DNA of 20,921 nt from Dehalococcoidia bacterium (GTDB lineage Bacteria; Chloroflexota; Dehalococcoidia; GIF9; AB-539-J10), in assembly GCA_029857995.1 (NCBI GenBank), contig JAOUFZ010000008.1:1-20921 (forward strand), written 5' to 3'. The position numbers were made by a program, and so were the translations under genes. The number at the start of each line of letters is the position of its first letter. The stretch's first letter is position 1. Below, piece by piece: positions 6,530 through 12,875 of the stretch. The notes under the pieces are model-generated. The model was given only the letters and a program-made list of their open reading frames with translations. It did no database searches and had not been told where the DNA came from.

Positions 6530-9500
6530 TTGAAAGAATGCGAGTCAAAAGTAGAGTGGCGAAAGGGGCTCTGTGGCATATGTCCGGCTGGTTGCTGGGT
6601 GGAGGTGGGGTTTGACAAAGATAAGCTGGTTGATATCCGGGCCGATAGTAGTCATACACTAGGTATGATATGTCGGCGTGGTAAACATGCACCAGAAATA
6701 GTCTACTCTAAACACCGAGTCAAACATCCCATGAAGCGCGTGGGGCCCAAGGGCTCATACGATTTCAATCGTATTAGCTGGGACGAAGCATATGAACTTA
6801 TCGCTACGAATCTTCTGAAAATCAAGAGGGAATGTGGACCCGAAGCGGTATCTATCTATGCCGGGCGCGGAGCTCAAGAGCTGTCGTTGTGTGACCTCTA
6901 TCAGCCAAGAGATGTAGTTGTATCTTCGGCGTCCAATATTCTATTTCCGTTTGGATCTCCGAACACGACAGGAGTGGGCGCATTGTGTTACGTATCTGTT
7001 CACATGATTGCTCCCCACGTGACTATGGGACGGATGCAAATGAATATGTTCCCCGATATAGAGAATGCGGAGATAGTGGTGGTGTGGGGCACAAATCCCG
7101 CTACAGATTCGCCTCCCGTAGACATGCAACGGCTGGAGGCAGCAGCCAAGCGTGGCGCAAAGATTGTTGTAATTGACCCCCGCCACACAGAAACAGCCAT
7201 ACGTACCGATGCTCAATGGATTCCCATTCGGCCCGGTACCGATGGTGCCCTAGCCTTAAGCATGATAGAAGTGATGATAGACGAAGACCTATATGATGAG
7301 GATTTCGCTGAGAACTGGTGTCATGGCTTTGATGCGCTGAAGACTTACGTCCAGCATTTCAAACCTGAAGTAGTAGAGAGCACCACATGGGTTGCAGCAG
7401 ATACGATACGAGACCTTACCCGGCGCATCTGCAATGCCGGCGGTGTGTCATTACTGATGTTTACCGGCCTGGAGTACTCCAATAGCGGCGTCCAGTCGGC
7501 CAGAGCAGTGCTAACCTTATTCGCCCTCGCCAACCAGCTCGATGTACCGGGTGGTATAGGCCTCACCATGCTTAACAGTGAATTCCCCGTCAACCGTTCG
7601 TGCAATCTAGATAACCCAAACGTTAATCTGGCTATCGGTCGAAACAAGTTCCCTGTTTACACCAGCTACCGTGGGGAAGCACATGCAATCGCACTGGTTG
7701 ACTCTGTTCTCAAAGGACAACCCTACCGGACACGCGCCCTCATCATCCACGGCGCTTCTTTGCTGACATCGTGGCCACAAACTCCGATTTGGAGAGAAGT
7801 TCTATCCAAACTTGACTTCGTAGTGTGTATTGACCGTCAATTTACAGCTGATGCCGCATACGCTGATATATTCCTGCCAGCTACGACAATGTTTGAAAAT
7901 TATTCATATATGACTTATGGTCCAATTTTCCGCCTACGTGAGAGAATGATTGAGCCTGTGGGAGAGGCACGCAATGATTACCTCATCATGGCTAGGTTGG
8001 CCGACCGTCTTGGCTATGGGCACCTGTTTCCTCAGACTGAAGAGGAAATGCTCCGATTTGTCCTAAAAGGTTCTGGATATGCGCTGGAGGATGTGCAGGC
8101 AGCTGGTGGGTGGGTCAGAATTTCGACGCCCATGATGGAGTATAAGAAATGGCAGAAGGGTGGTTTAAGAAGGGACGGGAAACCTGGTTTCGATACTTCG
8201 ACAGGAAAGTTTGAAATATGGTCGACTACTCTAGAAGAATATGGATATGAGCCATTACCCAAATATATCGAGCCGACTGAAGGACCACTGGGGAGTCCGA
8301 AACTGTTGGAAAGCTTTCCCTTGGTATTTAACTCCGGGGCAAGACCCCAAACTGACTTCAGATCTCAACATCACGGTATTGAAGGACTGATAACTGACAC
8401 ACCGGAGCCCCTGGTAGAGATTAACATTCAAGATGCTGAGAAAAGGGACATTAAAAGTGGTGATCTCGTACGAGTAATCACGCCGAGAGGGAGTGTGCCT
8501 TTTAGGGCTAAAGTCACTGATGGCATTGCCAAAGGATGTATTGAATGTATGTTCGGTGGTGGCACGCCTGTTGGACCCAAAGCATGGCAGGAATGGAACG
8601 TCAATGAACTTACGGATATTAACAACTATGACAGTATTTCTGGTTTTCCCGTATACAAAGCACTCTTGTGTGATGTACAAAAGGTTGAGTCTGGTACTGA
8701 TAAGATTTGCTGCTTAGTAAATAGACAAGTGTTGGACTATCACAGTAGTTTGGCAAACGCCCTAGAACCGCGAATAAAACTCAAAGGTCGCATATACCTT
8801 GACAACAATGCCACAACACAGGTTGATGATGCAGTACGAGAGGCCATGATGCCATATCTGAGTGCAGATGCCGGAAACCCTTCCAGCATACATCAGACGG
8901 GCAAGATTGCCCGAGAAGCTTTAGAGAATGCACGTCGCCAGGTGGCTATGCTAATAAATGCTCAGCCGCGACGAATTGTCTTCACCGGAGGTGGCTCTGA
9001 GGCTGACAATCTTGCCATCAAGGGAGCCACATTTGCTATGCCCGATAAGGGCAATCACATTATAACAACCACTGTAGAACATCCAGCCGTACTTGGCGCC
9101 TGTGAGTTTCTTGAGAGATATGGCTATAGAGTTACATATCTCGATGTAGATGGAGATGGTTGGCTGGACCCCGAGAAACTACGCAACGCCATCATTGCAG
9201 ATACCATCCTCGTATCCATAATGATGGCCAACAATGAAGTGGGCACTATTCTTCCTATAAGGGAGTTAAGTTCGATTTGCCGCGAAAAGGGAATCCTGTT
9301 CCACACGGACGCCGTCCAAGCCATAGGCAAGATTAAAGTGGATATACAGGACCTCGGTGTGGATATGCTCAGTTTGTCGGGACACAAGTTTCATGCCCCA
9401 AAGGGAGTAGGTGCTCTATATGTCAGAAAGGGAATCGAATTGGAGCCACTTATTCACGGGGGCAAACAGGAGAGGGGAATACGGGCTGGCACAGAGAACG

Positions 9501-9940
9501 TTCCGGCCATCGTAGGCTTGGGCAAAGCAGCGGAACTGGTCGCATCCGCCCCTCTAAACTCTGAGCGGATACGTGACCTCCGCGACGAATTAGAGGAAGG
9601 TATCAGGAATTTGGTGACAGATGCCGTATTAAACGGTCATCGAGAGAACAGGTTGCCCAACACGCTGAACCTAACTCTCCCTGGCCTGCGTGGGGAATCT
9701 ATTGTCATCGCCTTGGATCAGCAGGGCATTTCACTCTCTTCAGGTTCAGCTTGCAAGTCAGGTGCTCCGGAGCCAACTCATGTACTTATCGCCATGGGAA
9801 GAACCAAAGAACAGGCTCACTGCTCGGTGAGGTTCTCCTTGAGTCGCTATACAACTGAGGAAGACATCGATTACACTGTGTCAGCTCTTGAGCAAGTGCT
9901 CAAAGAGAAAGACCTGGTGCGGCTCATGCCGTGTAAATAG
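6530..9940 (+). CDS. Metallopterin enzyme fused to cysteine desulfurase; probable oxygen-independent ergothioneine synthase
   Basis: One uninterrupted 1136-residue frame. Residues 1-720 are a DMSO-reductase-family metallopterin enzyme: an N-terminal [4Fe-4S] site C15/C18/C22/C48, bis-pterin dinucleotide binding blocks (VVVWGTNPATDSPP, VVIDPRHTET, IRPGTDGALAL), a probable Mo/W ligand C153 in GALCYVSV, and a C-terminal dinucleotide-binding domain from about P597. Residues 754-1136 are a complete NifS/IscS-type desulfurase: YLDNNATT (756-763), the PLP lysine K953 in SGHKFHAPKG, and the persulfide cysteine C1075 in SSGSACKSG. A 30-residue linker joins them. C153 is followed by Tyr, not the His found in formate dehydrogenases. 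The start is TTG with no clear ribosome site; no other start precedes C15. With egtD convergent 31 nt away, the likely reaction is hercynine to ergothioneine using cysteine sulfur. As I recall, this architecture was reported as an ergothioneine synthase from Caldithrix abyssi. Confidence 0.88.
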   Translation: MKECESKVEWRKGLCGICPAGCWVEVGFDKDKLVDIRADSSHTLGMICRRGKHAPEIVYSKHRVKHPMKRVGPKGSYDFNRISWDEAYELIATNLLKIKRECGPEAVSIYAGRGAQELSLCDLYQPRDVVVSSASNILFPFGSPNTTGVGALCYVSVHMIAPHVTMGRMQMNMFPDIENAEIVVVWGTNPATDSPPVDMQRLEAAAKRGAKIVVIDPRHTETAIRTDAQWIPIRPGTDGALALSMIEVMIDEDLYDEDFAENWCHGFDALKTYVQHFKPEVVESTTWVAADTIRDLTRRICNAGGVSLLMFTGLEYSNSGVQSARAVLTLFALANQLDVPGGIGLTMLNSEFPVNRSCNLDNPNVNLAIGRNKFPVYTSYRGEAHAIALVDSVLKGQPYRTRALIIHGASLLTSWPQTPIWREVLSKLDFVVCIDRQFTADAAYADIFLPATTMFENYSYMTYGPIFRLRERMIEPVGEARNDYLIMARLADRLGYGHLFPQTEEEMLRFVLKGSGYALEDVQAAGGWVRISTPMMEYKKWQKGGLRRDGKPGFDTSTGKFEIWSTTLEEYGYEPLPKYIEPTEGPLGSPKLLESFPLVFNSGARPQTDFRSQHHGIEGLITDTPEPLVEINIQDAEKRDIKSGDLVRVITPRGSVPFRAKVTDGIAKGCIECMFGGGTPVGPKAWQEWNVNELTDINNYDSISGFPVYKALLCDVQKVESGTDKICCLVNRQVLDYHSSLANALEPRIKLKGRIYLDNNATTQVDDAVREAMMPYLSADAGNPSSIHQTGKIAREALENARRQVAMLINAQPRRIVFTGGGSEADNLAIKGATFAMPDKGNHIITTTVEHPAVLGACEFLERYGYRVTYLDVDGDGWLDPEKLRNAIIADTILVSIMMANNEVGTILPIRELSSICREKGILFHTDAVQAIGKIKVDIQDLGVDMLSLSGHKFHAPKGVGALYVRKGIELEPLIHGGKQERGIRAGTENVPAIVGLGKAAELVASAPLNSERIRDLRDELEEGIRNLVTDAVLNGHRENRLPNTLNLTLPGLRGESIVIALDQQGISLSSGSACKSGAPEPTHVLIAMGRTKEQAHCSVRFSLSRYTTEEDIDYTVSALEQVLKEKDLVRLMPCK

Positions 9941-9971
9941 TTTACAAACCGTTAATGATGCTGAATTAGCC

Positions 9972-10946
9972 TTACCTCGTTACAAGGTACTGGACACTGA
10001 ACCACTGCCGATCATCTACCCAGACACGCTCCACTCTAAATCCAGCCGCTGCAGCCATCTGCTCGAACTCGTCAAGGTTGTACTTGTACGAGTTTTCCGT
10101 CCAGATACTTTCCCCCTTGGCAAAAGAAATGGTTTTCCCATCTATATGCACCACCTGACCCCTCTGACTGACAAGATGCATTTCAACCCTACTTTCCCGG
10201 GGATTATAGAAAGCATAGTGCTCAAATGCGTCCAGTTGGAAATCACAGTCGAATTCACGATTGATTCGCTCGAGTAGGTTGAGATTGAAGGCAGCGGTTA
10301 CCCCCTCGCTATCATTATAGGCATTGTGAAGCACGGCGGGATCTTTCTTCAAGTCTACGCCGATAAGTAGAGCACCACCTGATCCGCACAGACTGGCAAT
10401 ATGCTCCAAAAAATGCTTCGCGGGAATGGGATCAAAGTTGCTAATAGTTGAACCAGGAAAATAAACGACTGTGCGTTTGCTCTCTCGCTTCGGAACGGGC
10501 AATTCAAAACTGCTCGTATAATCAGCGCAGACCGGAAGAACCTGTAGCTGGGGATAGATTGAGTCGAGTTCCTTCGCTACTTGTAGCAACTGCTCCTGCG
10601 AGATGTCAATTGGTATGAAGGCTACCGGATCGTGCAAGCGGTCCACCAAAAAGCGCACCTTATCACAATTACCGCAACCATGTTCAATCACGAGCACGTG
10701 AGGTCCGATAAGTTCGACCATTTCCTTGATATGAGCCTGCATAATGGACGCCTCTATACGAGTGATGTAGTATTCTTTCAGTTCACAGATACGCTCGAAC
10801 AACTGCGAACCACGTTCATCGTAGAAATATTTGGAGGGTAATTCTTTCTGTGGCTTGCGTAGTCCGATTAAAACTTCAGCGAGGAAGCTCTCAAGCCTTG
10901 GTTTGAAATCGTACGAGATTGTGTTATCGACATTTTCGTCCTGCAT
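9972..10946 (-). CDS. egtD: L-histidine N-alpha-methyltransferase (hercynine synthase)
   Basis: A 324-residue SAM-dependent methyltransferase of EgtD length (about 320). It trimethylates the amino group of histidine to give hercynine. The opening ELPSKYFYDERGSQLFE and EYYITRIE is the family signature; the SAM motif is EHGCGNCDK (88-96), where Cys residues replace the more usual small residues. Histidine-binding positions known from the mycobacterial enzyme seem conserved: Y60, N170 (in PGSTISN), Y210 (in HNAYND), M256 (in VEMHL), E284 and S286 (in TENSYKY). The Met and Glu pair separates EgtD from tryptophan-specific relatives. The gene starts at ATG 10946 with a weak AGGA 6 nt upstream and converges on the fusion gene, sharing a short 3' gap. 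Together they suggest anaerobic ergothioneine synthesis. Confidence 0.9.
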   Translation of the reverse strand: MQDENVDNTISYDFKPRLESFLAEVLIGLRKPQKELPSKYFYDERGSQLFERICELKEYYITRIEASIMQAHIKEMVELIGPHVLVIEHGCGNCDKVRFLVDRLHDPVAFIPIDISQEQLLQVAKELDSIYPQLQVLPVCADYTSSFELPVPKRESKRTVVYFPGSTISNFDPIPAKHFLEHIASLCGSGGALLIGVDLKKDPAVLHNAYNDSEGVTAAFNLNLLERINREFDCDFQLDAFEHYAFYNPRESRVEMHLVSQRGQVVHIDGKTISFAKGESIWTENSYKYNLDEFEQMAAAAGFRVERVWVDDRQWFSVQYLVTR

Positions 10947-11124
10947 TTACAATCCTGGCTACGTGCCGTATAGTCTTCTTATTTTGCCGCTATAGAACAG
11001 GTTTCCACTTAATTGGATATATCTATAATGTGTGGATTTAGACTGAAGATTAGCTGGTTCCTTTGACTGCGATAGTCTCGAACAAAAATGCTAGGTGTAG
11101 AGTTTTAGTCCAGTCACTACTAAA

Positions 11125-11461
11125 TGGTGGAGGCGGGGGAGAGTTGAACTCCCCGTCCAAAAGAAGGTTGCCAGAATATGCTACAGGCTTAGTCAGCTCC
11201 TTTTGTCTCGTCCAGCTTTCATCTGCTGACCTAATCCAGCCAGACCAGCCAATATTTCTTAGCCAACCCTTATCGGCGTCAGGGTCAGAGCGCCTCGATT
11301 TTTCTGAAACCTAATCCCAACCTTCGAGGAGAGCTCGGGTTAGATTGAACCGTTAAGCGTAAACAGGTTCCTCAGTTATGTTTTGCCACCTGTTTTATGA
11401 GGTTAGTGGCACCTCAGCCTGCAATTCTGTAGGCCTCCCCCTGTCGAACCCACGCGCCCCC
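11125..11461 (-). ncRNA. ssrA: tmRNA
   Basis: Read on the minus strand, the 5' end GGGGGCG (from 11461) pairs with CGCCTCC before the encoded ACCA at the 3' end (11125). The third pair is G-U, the alanyl-tRNA synthetase identity pair. The 5' part contains the diagnostic GTGGGTTCGACAGG, and the 3' part a T-arm with GGGGA / GTTCAACTC / TCCCC. Pseudoknot 1 is clear: GAGGT/ACCTC interlocked with GCCAC/GTGGC. It rescues stalled ribosomes together with SmpB, whose stop codon lies only 21 nt upstream, so the two are probably cotranscribed and the RNA processed. No clear terminator follows the CCA. Confidence 0.95.
11353..11373 (-). other. tmRNA tag reading frame, EEPVYA-stop
   Basis: After the last strand of pseudoknot 1 (GTGGC), 11 nt (AAAACATAACT) lead to GAG GAA CCT GTT TAC GCT TAA. 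In E. coli tmRNA the resume codon also lies 11 nt after the pseudoknot and follows a UAGUC-like stretch, here TAACT. The tag would be Ala (from the tRNA) plus EEPVYA. The other two frames stop even earlier. GGAACC and GGTTC flank the frame as the expected helix 5. Confidence 0.7.
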
Positions 11462-11482
11462 GTGTTTCAGCCTCCTCTTCCA

Positions 11483-11944
11483 TCACCTCCTTCTACGCTT
11501 CATTGCCCGCTCCATTTCCCTGTCCGCATCTCGACGGGCAATAGCTTCCTTCTTATCGTAGACTTTCTTTCCCTTGGCCACCCCCAGTTCCAGTTTAGCC
11601 ACCCCATGTTTAATATACAGCTTAAGAGGCACCAAAGTCAAACCTTTCTGTATTACCTTGCCCGCAAGGCTGTTGATTTCCTTTTTGTGCAGAAGAAGCT
11701 TACGCGGCCTGATTGGCTCATGGGTGTTATAACTGGCAGCATCATAGGAGGCAATGTGGCTATTATAGAGCCACAGCTCGCCATTTTCCGGCTTGGCATA
11801 GGCGTCATTCAGGTTTACCTTGCCTTCCCTGATGGATTTAATCTCCGAACCCTTGAGGACGATTCCTGCCTCAAGGCTTTCCTGGATATGGTAGTTGTGA
11901 TAAGCCTTGCGATTAACCGTTATCACGCTGGAACCTTTTGCCAT
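11483..11944 (-). CDS. smpB: SsrA-binding protein
   Basis: A 153-residue protein of standard SmpB length. SmpB binds the tRNA-like domain of tmRNA and brings it to the empty A site of stalled ribosomes. Family blocks are NRKAYHNYHI (11-20), GIVLKGSEIKSIREGKVNL (27-45), AYAKPENGELWLYNSHI, HEPIRPRKLLLHKKEI (residues 75-90), GLTLVPLKLYIKHGVAKLELGVAKGKKVYDKKE, and a basic tail ending in RRRR. The ssrA gene follows 21 nt downstream on the same strand. There is no ribosome site: the ATG at 11944 is only 6 nt from a -10 box, so the mRNA appears leaderless. Confidence 0.97.
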   Translation of the reverse strand: MAKGSSVITVNRKAYHNYHIQESLEAGIVLKGSEIKSIREGKVNLNDAYAKPENGELWLYNSHIASYDAASYNTHEPIRPRKLLLHKKEINSLAGKVIQKGLTLVPLKLYIKHGVAKLELGVAKGKKVYDKKEAIARRDADREMERAMKRRRR

Positions 11945-11950
11945 ATAGAG

Positions 11951-11979
11951 ATTCTAGCACCGGGACGTTGGGCGAGCAA
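11951..11979 (-). promoter_or_regulatory. smpB-ssrA promoter, probably giving a leaderless mRNA
   Basis: On the minus strand TTGCTC (11974-11979), a 17-nt spacer and TAGAAT (11951-11956) precede the smpB ATG by only 6 nt. A transcript from this promoter would begin at or within 1-2 nt of the ATG. Confidence 0.6.
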
Positions 11980-12282
11980 AGGCCACCAAATCCTAAATCC
12001 GAAGCACGAAGTCCCAAACGAAATTCAGAAGTCAAAGGTCAAAGAATCAAGACAACAACTCAAAACGCAGAACTTCCTGACCTTTGCTCTGAAATCTTGC
12101 ACTTTTGTTTTTTGCTTTTTGCTGTAGAAAGGCGAGACGCTAGGGTACGAACGGCTCTACGATTGGGATCTGTCTTCGGACCCTAAAGGGCTTAATCCCT
12201 GGCTAAATGCTGTGCTTTAATTGAGTGCTCTGTTATGGAGTCTTCCACTTAGAATTAGCCAATGATATAATCCTCCCCATAG
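11980..12282. other. Intergenic stretch with degenerate repeats
   Basis: No gene is supported. Positions about 11990-12120 show loose repetition (AATCCTAAATCCGAAGCACG, then CAAAGGTCAAAG, then TTTTTTGCTTTTTGC), the look of decayed extragenic repeats. No hairpin or promoter stands out in 12130-12282. Confidence 0.4.
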
Positions 12283-12630
12283 GAGGCGGAAGTACAGAGG
12301 GTACTCTCTGTAGTCATCCTCGCGATTATACTAATAGGAATGCCCCTAATACTTTTGGGTGACACTGATACTTCCACTGCTCATGCGGATATTCCCAACA
12401 AGGAAGCAACTGGTAGTATGAGCGAAGCGAGCAATTCCTCTGCAAGTGCCGCAACTACGATTACGATGTATGCTGTGGACGATGAGTACCCCAGCCAGCC
12501 GGTTTGGATAGAGGGAAAGAGAAAGGCGATGACTAATCAGAAACACCGACGATTCCAACAGCTTCAGGAGGTGCGAAATGGCTACTATGTGCCTTCAGTG
12601 CAAAGGAAAGGGAGTCGAGGACTGTCCTGA
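12283..12630 (+). pseudogene. Secreted or anchored small protein ORF that lacks a usable start codon
   Basis: AGGAGG at 12281-12286 looks like a ribosome site. The frame that follows is open from 12283 and encodes a signal-peptide-like stretch, VLSVVILAIILIGMPLILLG, then a Ser/Thr/Ala-rich region (to about 12475) and a charged end. No ATG, GTG or TTG lies where the ribosome site demands; position 12292 is GTA. The first ATG (12340) falls inside the hydrophobic stretch. The frame also overlaps the start of the next gene by about 50 nt. Either the start codon was lost, a near-cognate start is used, or a base error is present. I know no family for it. Confidence 0.4.
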
Positions 12631-12763
12631 CTGTGACGCGACAGGCAAAAGGAAGCCATGGCCGACTAATCCAGATGCCTGGCAGTATGAAAAGTGTAAA
12701 AGGTGTGGGGGCTCCGGAAAGATAAAGTGTCGTAATAATTGCGACCACGGATGGAGCAAATAG
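12578..12763 (+). CDS. Small DnaJ-type zinc-binding protein
   Basis: A 61-residue protein with AGGAGG 7-8 nt before the ATG. It has Cys pairs of the DnaJ central-domain kind: C5-x2-C8 followed by KGKG, C16-x2-C19 followed by DATG, C40-x2-C43 followed by GGSGKIKC (C50), and a further C54. That is the CxxCxGxG pattern with one spacing altered, enough for two zinc sites. Stand-alone proteins of this type usually act as zinc-stabilised protein- or RNA-binding modules; no J-domain is present, so it is not a DnaJ. It stands between a broken ORF and the solute-binding protein gene. Confidence 0.75.
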   Translation: MATMCLQCKGKGVEDCPDCDATGKRKPWPTNPDAWQYEKCKRCGGSGKIKCRNNCDHGWSK

Positions 12764-12875
12764 CTAAGCAGTGGCGGACCAGTTAAGGCCGTAGTTGGTA
12801 TGCAGCTTTCTTAGCAGAGACAACCTATGTGATTGGTTAATGGCCCAGCCAGCAGGTTTGAAAGGGGGAGAGAAA

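Noticed and set aside
6986..6988. Possible selenocysteine at the Mo ligand
   Set aside because: The codon is TGT (Cys), not TGA, and the ORF has no internal stop.
11125..11161. tRNA gene suggested by the CCA end and T-arm
   Set aside because: The T-arm belongs to the tRNA-like domain of tmRNA; no anticodon arm is present and the 5' half lies 300 nt away.
11990..12120. CRISPR-like repetition
   Set aside because: The repeats are irregular in length and sequence, with no constant spacer size and no cas genes in the window.
11378..12127. 249-codon plus-strand frame
   Set aside because: It covers ssrA and smpB in antisense; both are certain.
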